This document shows, in pieces, positions 24,597-34,050 of a DNA stretch of 64,000 bases. The notes under the pieces were generated by a model that saw only the letters and a program-made list of their open reading frames with translations, searched no databases and was not told where the DNA came from. Every line of letters begins with the position of its first letter. Position 1 is the stretch's first letter. A program made the position numbers and the translations under genes. The DNA comes from Paracoccus shanxieyensis (GTDB lineage Bacteria > Pseudomonadota > Alphaproteobacteria > Rhodobacterales > Rhodobacteraceae), in the NCBI RefSeq assembly GCF_009711265.1, contig NZ_WMII01000014.1, positions 63,031 through 127,030 of the forward strand, in the 5' to 3' direction.

Positions 24597-25559
24597 CTAG
24601 AACGGGCTGTCGGGATAATAGAATTGCTGCGCGTTTTCCGGCGTGATCAGCTGGCTGCCGATGATAAAGCGGCCCGTCATCGGCGCGTTCGAGGTGAAAT
24701 GCAGCGCCGTCATCTCGATGGCCGAGGAAATCAGCGCGGGCGGATAGGTCACGTTGACCGGCAGCTGCTTGTCCCCATCCATGATGCGCTTGACGATTTC
24801 CTTCATGCCCGCGCCGCCGATGACCCACATCTCATCCTGACGGTTCGCGGCCGAGATGGCTTCCAGCACGCCGACCGCCATATCGTCATCGGCCGCCCAG
24901 ACCGCGTTGATTTCCGGGTATTTCGACAGATAGTCCTGCATGACGGTAAAGGCGTCGTCGCGGTTCCAGTTGCCGTGCTGCATGTCAAGGATCTGGATCT
25001 CTGACCCCTCCAGCGCGGGCTGAAACGCCTCGACGCGTTCATTGTCCAGCGTGGTCGGGATGCCGCGCAGCACCACGATCTTGCTGCCGGGCTGCAGATG
25101 CTCTTTGAAATAGGTGCCCGCGACACGGCCAAAGGCGGTGTTGTCGCCCGCGACATACAGATCCTCGATGCCCTCTTGCGCAAGGCCGCGATCCACCACG
25201 GTCACGAACTTGCCCGCTTCCTTGACGGCGGCGACGGGGGCGGTCAGCGGTTCGGATTCAAAGGGCAGGACGACCAGCCCGTCGATATTGCGCGTGGCCA
25301 TCATGTCTTCGATATCATTGACCTGCTTGGCGGGGTCGCTGGCGGTGGACAGCACGAATTCGATATTCGGATAGGCTTCGCCCAGCCGCTTGATCGTGTC
25401 CTGCGCGTGCCAGTTCAGCCCGCCCATGAAGCCATGCGTCGCCGAGGGGATCGACACGCCGATCACCTTCTTTTCCCCGTCCTGCGCGATGGCCGCGCCC
25501 GAGGTCAGTCCAAGCGTCGCCGCGATTGCTGCGGCTTGCATCAGAGTTCTGCGTTTCAT
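24597..25559 (-). CDS. Sugar/polyol ABC transporter, substrate-binding protein (RbsB-like)
   Basis: A 320-residue periplasmic binding protein of Pfam Peripla_BP_4 type. The N-terminal MKRRTLMQAAAIAATLGLTSGAAIAQ is a signal peptide. The mature part has VIGVSIPSATHGFMGGLNWHAQDTIKRLG, DIEDMMATRNIDGLVVLPFES, and AVWAADDDMAVGVLEAI, typical of ribose/xylitol/inositol-type proteins. The sugar cannot be read from the sequence. It is the last cistron, placed after permease rather than first, and is followed by a strong terminator. Confidence 0.9.
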   Translation of the reverse strand: MKRRTLMQAAAIAATLGLTSGAAIAQDGEKKVIGVSIPSATHGFMGGLNWHAQDTIKRLGEAYPNIEFVLSTASDPAKQVNDIEDMMATRNIDGLVVLPFESEPLTAPVAAVKEAGKFVTVVDRGLAQEGIEDLYVAGDNTAFGRVAGTYFKEHLQPGSKIVVLRGIPTTLDNERVEAFQPALEGSEIQILDMQHGNWNRDDAFTVMQDYLSKYPEINAVWAADDDMAVGVLEAISAANRQDEMWVIGGAGMKEIVKRIMDGDKQLPVNVTYPPALISSAIEMTALHFTSNAPMTGRFIIGSQLITPENAQQFYYPDSPF

Positions 25560-25577
25560 CTCCGGTTCTCCCTCCCA

Positions 25578-26549
25578 TTACCGCTCGTCAGCGGTGCGTT
25601 TTTCCCGCTGCAGCACGACAGCAAGAACGATGATGACCCCCTGGATCGCCCCGTTCAGATAGGGGCTGACCAGATCGGCCAGATTCAGGATATTGTCGAT
25701 CAGGGACAGGATCAGCACGCCGACCACCGTGCCCCAGACCCGGCCAGTGCCGCCCTTCAGCGCGGTGCCGCCGATGATGACCGCGGCGATCGCCTCCAGC
25801 TCCCACAAGACGCCTGTTGAGCCCGAGGCAGAACCAAGGCGCGGCACATACAGCACGGTCGCCAGACCGACCAGCAGCCCCAGCACCAAATAGGTCATCA
25901 GCTTGACGCGGTTCACGTCGATGGCGGAATACTTCGCCACCCGGTCGTTCGAGCCGATGGCCTCGACATGGCGGCCAAAGCGGGAATGCCGCATCATCCA
26001 TTCGCCGATGATGGCGACCACGGCAAAGGCGATGATCGGCCAGGTGATCCAGCCGATGCCGCCGTAATAGACGGGGCGATACAGCGTGCGCAGGCCGTAT
26101 TCCAGGGACAGCGTGCCGCCATCGGCCAGCCATGTCACCAGCGACCGGAAGATGCCCATCGTGCCCAGCGTGACGATGAAGGGCTCGATCCGGGCCTTGG
26201 TGATCAGCGCGCCGTTCACATAGCCCGCGATGATCCCGCCAAGAATCGCCACGCCCATGCCGATCAGGATCGTGCCCCAATTGCTGCCGACCGAGGGCAG
26301 AACCGCATTCATCGCGATGATCGCCAGCCCCGCCAGAAACGCAGCCATCGACCCCACCGACAGGTCAAGCCCGCCCGCGGTGATGACGAATGTCATGCCC
26401 ACCGCGATCATGCCGATAAAGGCCGAGCGGGCCAGAACATTGGTGATATTGCCCGGCGCCAGAAAGGACGAATTCAGCAACGCCCCCAGAATGACCAGCG
26501 CGATCAGCGCGACGATGGGTCCAAGTGTATGCAAATCCAGACGTTTCAT
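25578..26549 (-). CDS. Sugar/polyol ABC transporter, permease (RbsC-like)
   Basis: A 323-residue permease with about eight to ten helices and the CUT2-class motifs GGLDLSVGSMAAFLAGLAI and GSNDRVAKYSAIDVNRVKLMTYLV. These are the cytoplasmic loop of RbsC/XylH relatives. Its start overlaps the ATPase stop by ATGA. It works with the neighbouring ATPase and binding protein. Confidence 0.93.
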   Translation of the reverse strand: MKRLDLHTLGPIVALIALVILGALLNSSFLAPGNITNVLARSAFIGMIAVGMTFVITAGGLDLSVGSMAAFLAGLAIIAMNAVLPSVGSNWGTILIGMGVAILGGIIAGYVNGALITKARIEPFIVTLGTMGIFRSLVTWLADGGTLSLEYGLRTLYRPVYYGGIGWITWPIIAFAVVAIIGEWMMRHSRFGRHVEAIGSNDRVAKYSAIDVNRVKLMTYLVLGLLVGLATVLYVPRLGSASGSTGVLWELEAIAAVIIGGTALKGGTGRVWGTVVGVLILSLIDNILNLADLVSPYLNGAIQGVIIVLAVVLQREKRTADER

Positions 26550-28030
26550 GCGGCCTCCCCGCCGACGCCCATGGCAAGGCGCACGATGTTTTCCTCGGTC
26601 ATGGCATCGCCCTGCACTTCCCCGGCAAGGCGGCCTTCGCGCATGACCAGCACCCGGTCGGACAGGCCGATGACCTCGGTCATTTCCGAGCTGATGACGA
26701 TGACGCTGCGCCCCTCATCCGCCAGCTTGCGGATGAAGGCATAGATCTGGCGCTTGGTGCCCACGTCGATGCCGCGCGTCGGTTCGTCGATGATGATGAT
26801 CCGGGGATCGGGCAGCATGGTTTTCGCCAGCAGCAGCTTTTGCTGGTTGCCGCCCGACAGCTTGCCCGCAACCATGTCGCGGCTTTTGGCGCGGATGTCG
26901 AAATCCGCCGTGGCCCGTTCCAGCGCGGCCTCTTCGGCGCGCACATCCAGCCGCAGATTGCCGAAACGCTCCAGCGTGGCCAGCGTCAGGTTTTCGCGCA
27001 GGCCCTTGTCCAGCAGCAGCCCGGCTTCCTTGCGATCCTCGGTCAGATAGGCCAGCCCGGCGGCAAAGGCGTCGCGCAGGTCGCGGATCGGCGTGGGCTT
27101 GCCCGCCACGCTGATGTCCCCGGTCGCAGGGCGCAGCCCGACCAGCCCCTCGGCCAGTTCGGTGCGCCCCGACCCGACCAGCCCGGCAATGCCCAGCACC
27201 TCGCCGCGGCCCAGCGTCAGATCCACGCCATGCACGCGGCCCGGCACGGTCAGACCGCGAACGGCCAGCGCGACCTGCCCGCTGGGCGTGCCCTTGGGCG
27301 GATAGAAATCCTGCAATTCCCGGCCCACCATGGCGGTTGCCATGCCGTCCTCGGTCAGTTCGCCGCGCAGGGCCTGCCGCACGACGCGGCCATCGCGCAG
27401 CACGGTGATGCGGTCGGCCAGATGCGCCACCTCATCCAGCCGGTGCGAGCAATACAGGATCGCCACGCCCTGCGCGCGCAGCCGGTCCACCTGTTCGTAA
27501 AGCGTGCCGACCTCGCGGTGGGTCAGCACGGCGCTGGGTTCGTCCATGATCAGCACGCGCGTGTTGCGGGCCAGAGCCTTGGCGATTTCCACCATCTGAC
27601 GATCCGGCACCGACAGGTCGCGGATCAGCGTGTCGGGGTTGATCTTGCTGTGCAGCCGGTCCAGCAGCGCCGCCGTCTGCTTGCGCATCCCAGCATGGTC
27701 CAGCCGGAACCCGCCCAGTTCGCGCCCCAGAAACACATTCGCCGTCACCGACAGATCGGCGGCCAGATTGAATTCCTGATGGATGACGATGATGCCCGCC
27801 GCCTCGGCATCGGGGCCGCTGGCAAAATCGCGGGGCTGTCCGTCCAGCATCACCTGACCCGAGGTCGGCGCCAGAAACCCGCCCAGAATCTTCATGATCG
27901 TGGATTTGCCCGCGCCGTTTTCGCCGATCAGCGCGTGAACCTCGCCGGGTTCCAGCGCCAGATCGACATTGTGCAGCACCTCGATCGGGCCGAAGCTTTT
28001 CGAGACATCCTTCAACGCAAGCACTGTCAT
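26546..28030 (-). CDS. Sugar/polyol ABC transporter, duplicated ATP-binding protein (RbsA-like)
   Basis: A 494-residue CUT2-class ATPase with two ABC domains. The first has Walker A GENGAGKSTIMKILGGFLAP and LSVPDRQMVEIAKAL; the second has the degenerate nucleotide loop GLVGSGRTELAEGL and LSGGNQQKLLLAKTML. This asymmetry is normal for RbsA/XylG/MglA. Start ATG 28030 follows GAGGTGGCGG inside the end of the dehydrogenase gene (ATGA overlap). The open frame continues upstream but only as a shadow. Confidence 0.95.
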   Translation of the reverse strand: MTVLALKDVSKSFGPIEVLHNVDLALEPGEVHALIGENGAGKSTIMKILGGFLAPTSGQVMLDGQPRDFASGPDAEAAGIIVIHQEFNLAADLSVTANVFLGRELGGFRLDHAGMRKQTAALLDRLHSKINPDTLIRDLSVPDRQMVEIAKALARNTRVLIMDEPSAVLTHREVGTLYEQVDRLRAQGVAILYCSHRLDEVAHLADRITVLRDGRVVRQALRGELTEDGMATAMVGRELQDFYPPKGTPSGQVALAVRGLTVPGRVHGVDLTLGRGEVLGIAGLVGSGRTELAEGLVGLRPATGDISVAGKPTPIRDLRDAFAAGLAYLTEDRKEAGLLLDKGLRENLTLATLERFGNLRLDVRAEEAALERATADFDIRAKSRDMVAGKLSGGNQQKLLLAKTMLPDPRIIIIDEPTRGIDVGTKRQIYAFIRKLADEGRSVIVISSEMTEVIGLSDRVLVMREGRLAGEVQGDAMTEENIVRLAMGVGGEAA

Positions 28031-29121
28031 GCCGCCACCTCGACCCATGCGCTGTCCTGTTTGGCCGATGCCTTGCAGGCCGCGATGAATGCCATGCCCG
28101 ACAGACCGTCGGCCAGACCGGGCACCCGGACCGCATGGCTTGAATCTCCGCGAATTATTGCCGCTACATCCTTGTAAATATTTGCGAACCCCTCCAGATA
28201 GCCCTCGGGGTGGCCGGGCGGCGTTCGGAATGAGGCCGAGCGGTCCTGCGCCCGCGTCAGGATCTGCGCGGGGCCGTCCTTGGGCGACAGCACCAGCTTT
28301 TCGCTGGCCTCGAGCCGCCAATCCAGCGCCGCCCTGGTGCCAAAGACCCGCAGCGACAGGCCGTTTTCCTGCCCGACCGCCACCTGACTGGCCCAGATCC
28401 CGCCCTTGGCGCCCGTGGCATAGCGCAGCGCCACCCGCGCATCATCGTCGATGGGCCTGCCCGGCACCATGCTGGACAGGTCGGCCGAGATATGGCTGGG
28501 CGTCATCCCGGTGACGAACGCCGCCAATTGCCAGGCATGCGTGCCAATATCGCCAAGCGCGCCTGCCCCTGCGCGCGCGGGATCGGTTCGCCATTCGGCT
28601 TGTTTGCTGTGCGTGTCATCCGACAGCCAGCCTTGCAGATATTCGGCCTGCACCAGCCGGATCTGCCCAAGCGCGCCGTCCTGCACCAGCGCCCGCGCCT
28701 CGCGCACCATGGGCATGGCGGCATAGTTATGCGTCAGGAAGAACCGCGCACGGCCTTCCGACACCGCGCCCGCGATCTCGGCCGCCTGCGCGGGGGTCGC
28801 GGCCAAGGGCTTGTCGCAGATGACATGGATGCCCGCGCGCAGAAAGGCCGCAGCAGGGGCCGCGTGCATGTGATTGGGCGTGACGATGCTGACCGCCTGA
28901 ATGCCATCCGCGCGCGCGGCTTCGGCCAGGGCCATCTGGGTGAAATCGTCATAGGACCGGATGCCCAGCTCATCCGCGCTGGCCCGCGCCCGGTCGGGAT
29001 CGCTGCTCAATGCGCCGGCGACCAGCTGGAACTGCCCGTCAAGCCGCGCCGCGATGCGATGCACCGCACCGATGAATGCGCCCGCGCCGCCGCCCACCAT
29101 GCCCAGTCGGATCGGCGTCAT
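28027..29121 (-). CDS. Gfo/Idh/MocA-family sugar oxidoreductase
   Basis: A 364-residue NAD(P)-dependent dehydrogenase: Rossmann loop RLGMVGGGAGAFIGAVHRIAA at residues 5-25, VTPNHMHAAPAAAFLRAGIHVICDKPLAAT with the catalytic-type EKP/DKP motif (DKP here), and a C-terminal GFO_IDH_MocA_C domain with WQLAAFVTGM. Relatives oxidise sugars or inositols at a ring hydroxyl. Flanked by a TIM-barrel isomerase and ABC genes with ATGA overlaps at both ends, it belongs to one catabolic operon. Confidence 0.92.
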   Translation of the reverse strand: MTPIRLGMVGGGAGAFIGAVHRIAARLDGQFQLVAGALSSDPDRARASADELGIRSYDDFTQMALAEAARADGIQAVSIVTPNHMHAAPAAAFLRAGIHVICDKPLAATPAQAAEIAGAVSEGRARFFLTHNYAAMPMVREARALVQDGALGQIRLVQAEYLQGWLSDDTHSKQAEWRTDPARAGAGALGDIGTHAWQLAAFVTGMTPSHISADLSSMVPGRPIDDDARVALRYATGAKGGIWASQVAVGQENGLSLRVFGTRAALDWRLEASEKLVLSPKDGPAQILTRAQDRSASFRTPPGHPEGYLEGFANIYKDVAAIIRGDSSHAVRVPGLADGLSGMAFIAACKASAKQDSAWVEVAA

Positions 29122-30170
29122 AGCCCCAACGCCTTTTCAATGGCCGCACGGTCGACGCTGCTGGCGGCGAAATCGTCGAACGCATGGGGCGTGACGCGGA
29201 TCAGATGGTCGCGCACGAAAGCCGCGCCTTCACGGGCGCCGTCCTCGGGGTGTTTCAGCGCACATTCCCATTCGACCACCGCCCAGCCGTCAAAGCCGTA
29301 TTGCGTCAGTTTCGAGAAGACCGCCCCGAAATCCACCTGCCCGTCGCCGGGGCTGCGGAACCGTCCCGCGCGCTCGGCCCAAGGTTGATAGCCGCCATAG
29401 ACGCCCTGCCGGCCCGTGGGGCGAAACTCGGCATCCTTGACGTGGAACATGCGGATGCGGTCGTGATAGATGTCGATATTCTGCAGATAATCAAGCTGTT
29501 GCAGCACATAATGCGAAGGATCGTAAAGCATGTTCGCCCGCGCATGCTGGTCCACGCGGTCCAGAAACATCTCGAATGTGATGCCGTCATGCAGATCCTC
29601 GCCGGGGTGGATCTCATAGCAGATATCGACGCCGTGTTCCTCGGCCAGATCCAGCAGAGGACGCCAGCGCGCGGCCAGAGTGTCAAAGGCGGTCTCCACC
29701 AGACCCGGCGCGCGCTGCGGCCACGGATAGAGATAGGGCCATGCCAAGGCCCCCGAAAACGTCGCCATGGCGGTCAGACCCAGCAAGCGGCTGACACGGA
29801 TGGCGCTGGCGACCTGCGCCACCGCCCATTCCTGCCGCGCCTTGGGATTGCCGCGCAGCGCGGCGGGCGCAAAGGCGTCGAACCCCGCATCATAGGCCGG
29901 ATGCACCGCAACAAGCTGGCCCTGCAAATGGGTCGAGATCTCGGTCACCTCGACGCCATTCGCCCGTGCCGTGCCAAGGAACGTGTCGCGATAATCCTGC
30001 GAGCGTTCCGCAAGCGCCAGATCCAGAAAGCGCGGATCGCCCGCAGGCACCTGCACGCCCAGATAGCCGCAATCGGCGGCCCATTTCGTGATGCCGTCCC
30101 AGCTGTCGAATGGATGCTGGTCACCGATGAACTGCGCCAGAAAAAGCGCAGGCCCTTTGATCGTCCGCAT
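29118..30170 (-). CDS. Sugar phosphate isomerase/epimerase-type TIM-barrel protein
   Basis: A 350-residue AP-endonuclease-2-family (xylose-isomerase-like) TIM barrel. Metal-ligand segments are visible: GVDICYEIHPGEDLHDG, MLYDPSHYVLQQLDYLQNI, MFHVKDAEFRP and GFDGWAVVEWECALK. Such proteins isomerise, dehydrate or eliminate keto-sugars made by a partner Gfo/Idh enzyme. The start at 30170 follows GAGGATT. First gene of the operon, divergent from a LacI regulator. Confidence 0.9.
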   Translation of the reverse strand: MRTIKGPALFLAQFIGDQHPFDSWDGITKWAADCGYLGVQVPAGDPRFLDLALAERSQDYRDTFLGTARANGVEVTEISTHLQGQLVAVHPAYDAGFDAFAPAALRGNPKARQEWAVAQVASAIRVSRLLGLTAMATFSGALAWPYLYPWPQRAPGLVETAFDTLAARWRPLLDLAEEHGVDICYEIHPGEDLHDGITFEMFLDRVDQHARANMLYDPSHYVLQQLDYLQNIDIYHDRIRMFHVKDAEFRPTGRQGVYGGYQPWAERAGRFRSPGDGQVDFGAVFSKLTQYGFDGWAVVEWECALKHPEDGAREGAAFVRDHLIRVTPHAFDDFAASSVDRAAIEKALGL

Positions 30171-30207
30171 GGAATCCTCACTCTCCTCGCGCTCAGGCTG
30201 CACTGGT

Positions 30208-30223
30208 TTGAAATCGATTGCAA
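30208..30223. promoter_or_regulatory. Candidate LacI-family operator
   Basis: TTGAAATCGATTGCAA is a 16-base palindrome with a central CG and one asymmetric pair, lying between the isomerase gene (start 30170) and the lacI-type gene (start 30276). A central CG and TTG/CAA ends are normal for LacI/GalR operators. It could control both directions. Confidence 0.6.
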
Positions 30224-30275
30224 CATGTTCTTTCGACGGCTTGCCGATACCACAAACCCGGCCTAGTCTGCGCAG

Positions 30276-31283
30276 ATGGACAAGCTGTCAACGCGCGTGA
30301 AATTGGCGGATGTGGCCCGGATGGCGGGGGTTTCGGCCTCGACGGTCAGCCGCGTCTTGTCACAGCCCGAAGTCGTGGCCGAGGCCACCCGGATCGCGGT
30401 CATGGATGCGGTCGCAGCGACCGGCTACCGGATGAACCACGCCGCCAGCAACCTGCGCCGGGGCCGCACCGGCAGCGTCGTGGCGCTGGTGCCCAATCTG
30501 GGCAATCCGTTTTTTGCCAAGATCCTTGACGGCATGGGGCGCGAACTGGCGGCGGCGGGCTATGGCCTGCTGGTGGCTGATACGCTGGAGGGGCAGGGTC
30601 GGGATGCGGCGGTCGCGCGGTTTCTGGACCCGTCGCGTGCGGATGGCATCATCCTGATGGATGGGCTGGTGCCCTTGGCCAGCCTGACCGGCCCCGACCT
30701 GCCGCCCGTCATCACCGCCTGCGAATGGATCGAGGGGGCCGCGCTGCCGCGCGTCATGCTGGACAATCGTGACGGCGGGCGCATGGCGATGCAGCATCTG
30801 CTGGGATTGGGGCATCGCCATATCGGGGTGATCGGCGGGCCTGCGGCGAATGTGCTGCATATCGCCCGGCTGACCGGCGCAACCGAGGCGGCGGGTGACG
30901 CGCGGCTGACGGTCTTTGCAGGCGATTTCAGCTTGCAGGCCGGTCAGGCCGCAGCGCAGGCATGGCTGGCGCTGCCCGCGACCCAACGCCCTTCGGCGGT
31001 CTTTGCCTTTTCCGATGAGATGGCCTGCGCCTTTGTCGCCACGCTGACGCGGGCGGGGCTGTCGGTGCCGCGCGATGTCTCGGTCATCGGCTTTGACGAT
31101 ATCGAACTGGTCTCGCATATCGCACCGGCGCTGACCACCATCCGCCAGCCCAAGCGCGATCTGGGGCGGCTGGCCGCGCGGGTGCTGCTGAACCGGATCG
31201 AGGGGCATGAGGTGGCGCCGCTCACGCTGGTATCCCCGATCCTGATGCTGCGCGAGACCACCGCGCCGCCAGCCGCAACCTAA
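30276..31283 (+). CDS. LacI-family transcriptional regulator
   Basis: A 335-residue LacI/GalR protein: residues 8-55 give the helix-turn-helix and hinge (VKLADVARMAGVSASTVSRVLSQPE, YRMNHAASNLRRGRTG). The rest is a periplasmic-binding-like sensor (VALVPNLGNPFFAKILDGM, GHRHIGVIGGPA, VSVIGFDDIELVSHIAPALTTI). It is divergent from the sugar operon, which it presumably represses. Its 3' end overlaps the convergent MprF-like gene by four bases. Confidence 0.95.
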   Translation: MDKLSTRVKLADVARMAGVSASTVSRVLSQPEVVAEATRIAVMDAVAATGYRMNHAASNLRRGRTGSVVALVPNLGNPFFAKILDGMGRELAAAGYGLLVADTLEGQGRDAAVARFLDPSRADGIILMDGLVPLASLTGPDLPPVITACEWIEGAALPRVMLDNRDGGRMAMQHLLGLGHRHIGVIGGPAANVLHIARLTGATEAAGDARLTVFAGDFSLQAGQAAAQAWLALPATQRPSAVFAFSDEMACAFVATLTRAGLSVPRDVSVIGFDDIELVSHIAPALTTIRQPKRDLGRLAARVLLNRIEGHEVAPLTLVSPILMLRETTAPPAAT

Positions 31284-33907
31284 TTCGCCTCGCTGACCGC
31301 GCTGCCTGCGCCGGGTTGCCGGGCGATCAGCCGGGCGGCATCCGCCAGCGGCAGAAGCGGCGGCATCGAGGTCGGCGTCGCCAGATAATGCGGCGTCCAG
31401 TCGGGATCGAACTTGTCCTTGAACGCGCGCAGCCCCTCGAATTTGTAAAAGCTGCCGCCATGGCGGAAGATCAGCGCTCCGAAGCGGTCCCAGACCCGGC
31501 GCGAGCGGTTGGGATCCAGCCCGGCCAGCGGTGCCATGCCCAGCGAGAATGCCGGATAGCCGCGTTCCTTCAGCGCCAGCATCAGCGCGGTGAACATGAA
31601 CTCCATCGTGCCCGAGGGCGCGTCGTTGCGATGCCGCATCAGGTCGATCGAGGCGACGGCATGGCGATCGGTGGTCATGACATTGCCAAAGGCGATCAGC
31701 CGCCCGTTCTGACGCACCAATGCCAAGGCCCAGCGGTCCAGCCAATCGGATGAGAACCGCCCGACCGAAAAGCCCTTTTCCCGCGACTTGCGCGCCATCA
31801 GCCATTCGTCGGAAATGTCGCGCAATTCGGCCATCAGGGCGGCGTCATGCGGCGGCATCACCAATTCCAGCGTCAAGCCGTCGCGCCCGGCACGGGCATA
31901 GGTGGTGCGCAGGCGCTTGCGGGCCGAGCCTTCCAGCGAAAAGCGGCGCAGGTCCACCACGGCCTCTTCGCCCATCTTGTGCAGCGTCATGCCCAGATCC
32001 AGCATCAGCGGCACATCGGCAGGCCCGACCTCGTAAAAGATCGGCCGTGCCCCGGCGCGACGCGCGGCATCGACGAAGCTGTAGGCGACTTCCTCGGCAT
32101 CTTCGGGCAGGCCTATGGGCGGCCCGTATGAGATCCAGGACGACCCGGCGACGCCGAACATCAGGAAGGCCTCGCGGTTGTCAGAAAGCATGATCGCCTT
32201 GTCGCCGCTGAGAACAAAGCCCGCATCGGGATTGTCCTGCGCCATGGCGATGCCGCCCGCGATTTCCAGCGTGCGGGCATCGGGCGGCAGCGGGCGGAAC
32301 CGCGGGATGCGCAGCAGCAGAAACAGCGCGCCCAACCCCACCAGCAGCGCCGCCAGCAGCCCGGCGCGCAGCGCACGCGGCGCGCGTTCATCCGCCGCGA
32401 ACTGCCACCATAACTCGTTGGAATACGGCGTTTCCTTATGGGCAAAGAACAGCACGAAGCCAAAGCCCGCCACCGCCGCCACCATGATCGCGATCCAGCC
32501 CGGCGTCAGCGCCGAATGCGTCAGCATCGAGCGGCGGTGGAACGCCCGGCGAAACGGCAGCAGGATCAGCACGCCCAGCAGCAGCGCGCTGGCCTGTTCC
32601 AGATCGACCCCCTCCAGCAGGGCAAAGACCGCGCCGGTCAGCATGGCGGCAATTGTCAGCCAGAAGGCGCCAAGGCTGCGGCGCACGACGCCCAGCGACA
32701 GCACCACCAGCCCCGCGCCAAGCGCGCTGGAGAGCAGGATGGAGCCTTCGACAAAGGCCAGCGGGAAAAACGACTCGGCCAGTTCCGAGGTCTCGGTCAT
32801 CGGCGGCAGCAGGGCAGAGACGCTCATCCACAGGCCCGAGCCGAAGACCATCACGGCCAGCAGCAAGGGCGCCAGCGGCATGACGGCGCGCAGCGCAGGC
32901 TCGATCACCGACAGGCGGCGCCCGAACGCGGTCGAGGGCGCGCGGCCCAGCATCCGCCAGCCCTCATAGGCGGCCAGCAACAGCAAAGCCAGCGTGAAGG
33001 GCGCCAGATAATAGATCATGCGGAACAGCAACAGCCCCGCCGCCACCTTGTCGATGGGCGTGCCCGCCGGCATCGCGGCAATGATGACGCTTTCAAAGAC
33101 GCCGACGCCGCCCGGCACATGGCTGAGAACGCCCGCCATCATCGCGGCGGAAAACACCACAAGAAAGGTCGGGAAGCCGAAATCCGTGACCGGCAGCAGC
33201 ACATAAAGCGTCAGGGCGGAAAACACGATATCGCCCGAACAGATGACGATCTGCGCCGCCAGAATGCCCGGCGTCGGCGCGCGCAGGCGAAAGCGCCCGA
33301 TGGGCAATTCGCGCTGGGTGATCGAGGCCCACAGCATCGGCAGCGTCACGATCAGCACGGCGGCAATCGCCAGCAGCCGGATCGTGCCATGCGGCAGGGG
33401 CAGGATCGGCCCCAGCGCGCCGGGATGCAGCGCCAGCGCCGAAAAGCCCAGCAGCGACGCGCCGACGCCAAAGGACGCCGCCGTGAAGGTCGAGATCGCC
33501 GCGATGTCATAGCCGTCCAGCCCCAGCCCGGAATAGACCCGCCAGCGCACCGCCGCCCCCGAAATCGCCGACAGCCCGATGGTGTTGCCGAAGGCATAGG
33601 CCATCAGCCCGCCCGTCATCGCGACTGGCAGCGGCAGCGGCTTGCCGATATGGCGCAGCGCCGACCAGTCATAACCTGCCAGAAACAGATAGCCCGCCAC
33701 CGTGGTCAGAAACGCGATGCCTGTGACCTGCCACGGCGTCGTGCGGACCTGATTTGCGACCTCGCGGATATCCACCTCGGCCAACAGGCTGTTCAGGGCG
33801 TAAAGCCCGGCACCGAACAGTGCGAAGGCCACGACATAGGGCAGGAAATGACGCCAGAGCGCGGTTCTGGTCGGCGCTTGATCCTCGATCTCTGGCCCTT
33901 GCGGCAT
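31280..33907 (-). CDS. mprF: MprF-like phosphatidylglycerol lysyltransferase/flippase
   Basis: The 875-residue product has two parts. Residues about 15-530 contain some 13-14 membrane helices, beginning with a lysylphosphatidylglycerol-flippase-like UPF0104 region (AYAFGNTIGLSAISGAAVRWRVY, LSHVPGGVGVFESVI). Residues about 560-860 form a DUF2156 GNAT-like cytosolic domain (SYGPPIGLPEDAEEVAYSF, KRLRTTYARAGRDGL, SIDLMRHRNDAPSGTMEFMF, FSLGMAPLAGL). MprF adds lysine or alanine to phosphatidylglycerol from aminoacyl-tRNA and flips it, reducing sensitivity to cationic peptides. The start at 33907 (MPQGPEIEDQ) follows AAGGATGAG; 45 upstream open codons are not used. Confidence 0.92.
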   Translation of the reverse strand: MPQGPEIEDQAPTRTALWRHFLPYVVAFALFGAGLYALNSLLAEVDIREVANQVRTTPWQVTGIAFLTTVAGYLFLAGYDWSALRHIGKPLPLPVAMTGGLMAYAFGNTIGLSAISGAAVRWRVYSGLGLDGYDIAAISTFTAASFGVGASLLGFSALALHPGALGPILPLPHGTIRLLAIAAVLIVTLPMLWASITQRELPIGRFRLRAPTPGILAAQIVICSGDIVFSALTLYVLLPVTDFGFPTFLVVFSAAMMAGVLSHVPGGVGVFESVIIAAMPAGTPIDKVAAGLLLFRMIYYLAPFTLALLLLAAYEGWRMLGRAPSTAFGRRLSVIEPALRAVMPLAPLLLAVMVFGSGLWMSVSALLPPMTETSELAESFFPLAFVEGSILLSSALGAGLVVLSLGVVRRSLGAFWLTIAAMLTGAVFALLEGVDLEQASALLLGVLILLPFRRAFHRRSMLTHSALTPGWIAIMVAAVAGFGFVLFFAHKETPYSNELWWQFAADERAPRALRAGLLAALLVGLGALFLLLRIPRFRPLPPDARTLEIAGGIAMAQDNPDAGFVLSGDKAIMLSDNREAFLMFGVAGSSWISYGPPIGLPEDAEEVAYSFVDAARRAGARPIFYEVGPADVPLMLDLGMTLHKMGEEAVVDLRRFSLEGSARKRLRTTYARAGRDGLTLELVMPPHDAALMAELRDISDEWLMARKSREKGFSVGRFSSDWLDRWALALVRQNGRLIAFGNVMTTDRHAVASIDLMRHRNDAPSGTMEFMFTALMLALKERGYPAFSLGMAPLAGLDPNRSRRVWDRFGALIFRHGGSFYKFEGLRAFKDKFDPDWTPHYLATPTSMPPLLPLADAARLIARQPGAGSAVSEAN

Positions 33908-34050
33908 TGGCGAACGCTCATCCTTGTGGGGTCGGGCGCGCGGGCCCGGTGCTACATTCCGGTTGCATAATCCACGCAGGCGCTGCGGGAAAGATGGTCT
34001 GCAAGCGGCGGCAGGGTCTTGCGGGCAGGGTGTGGCCGGCAAAACCTAGC

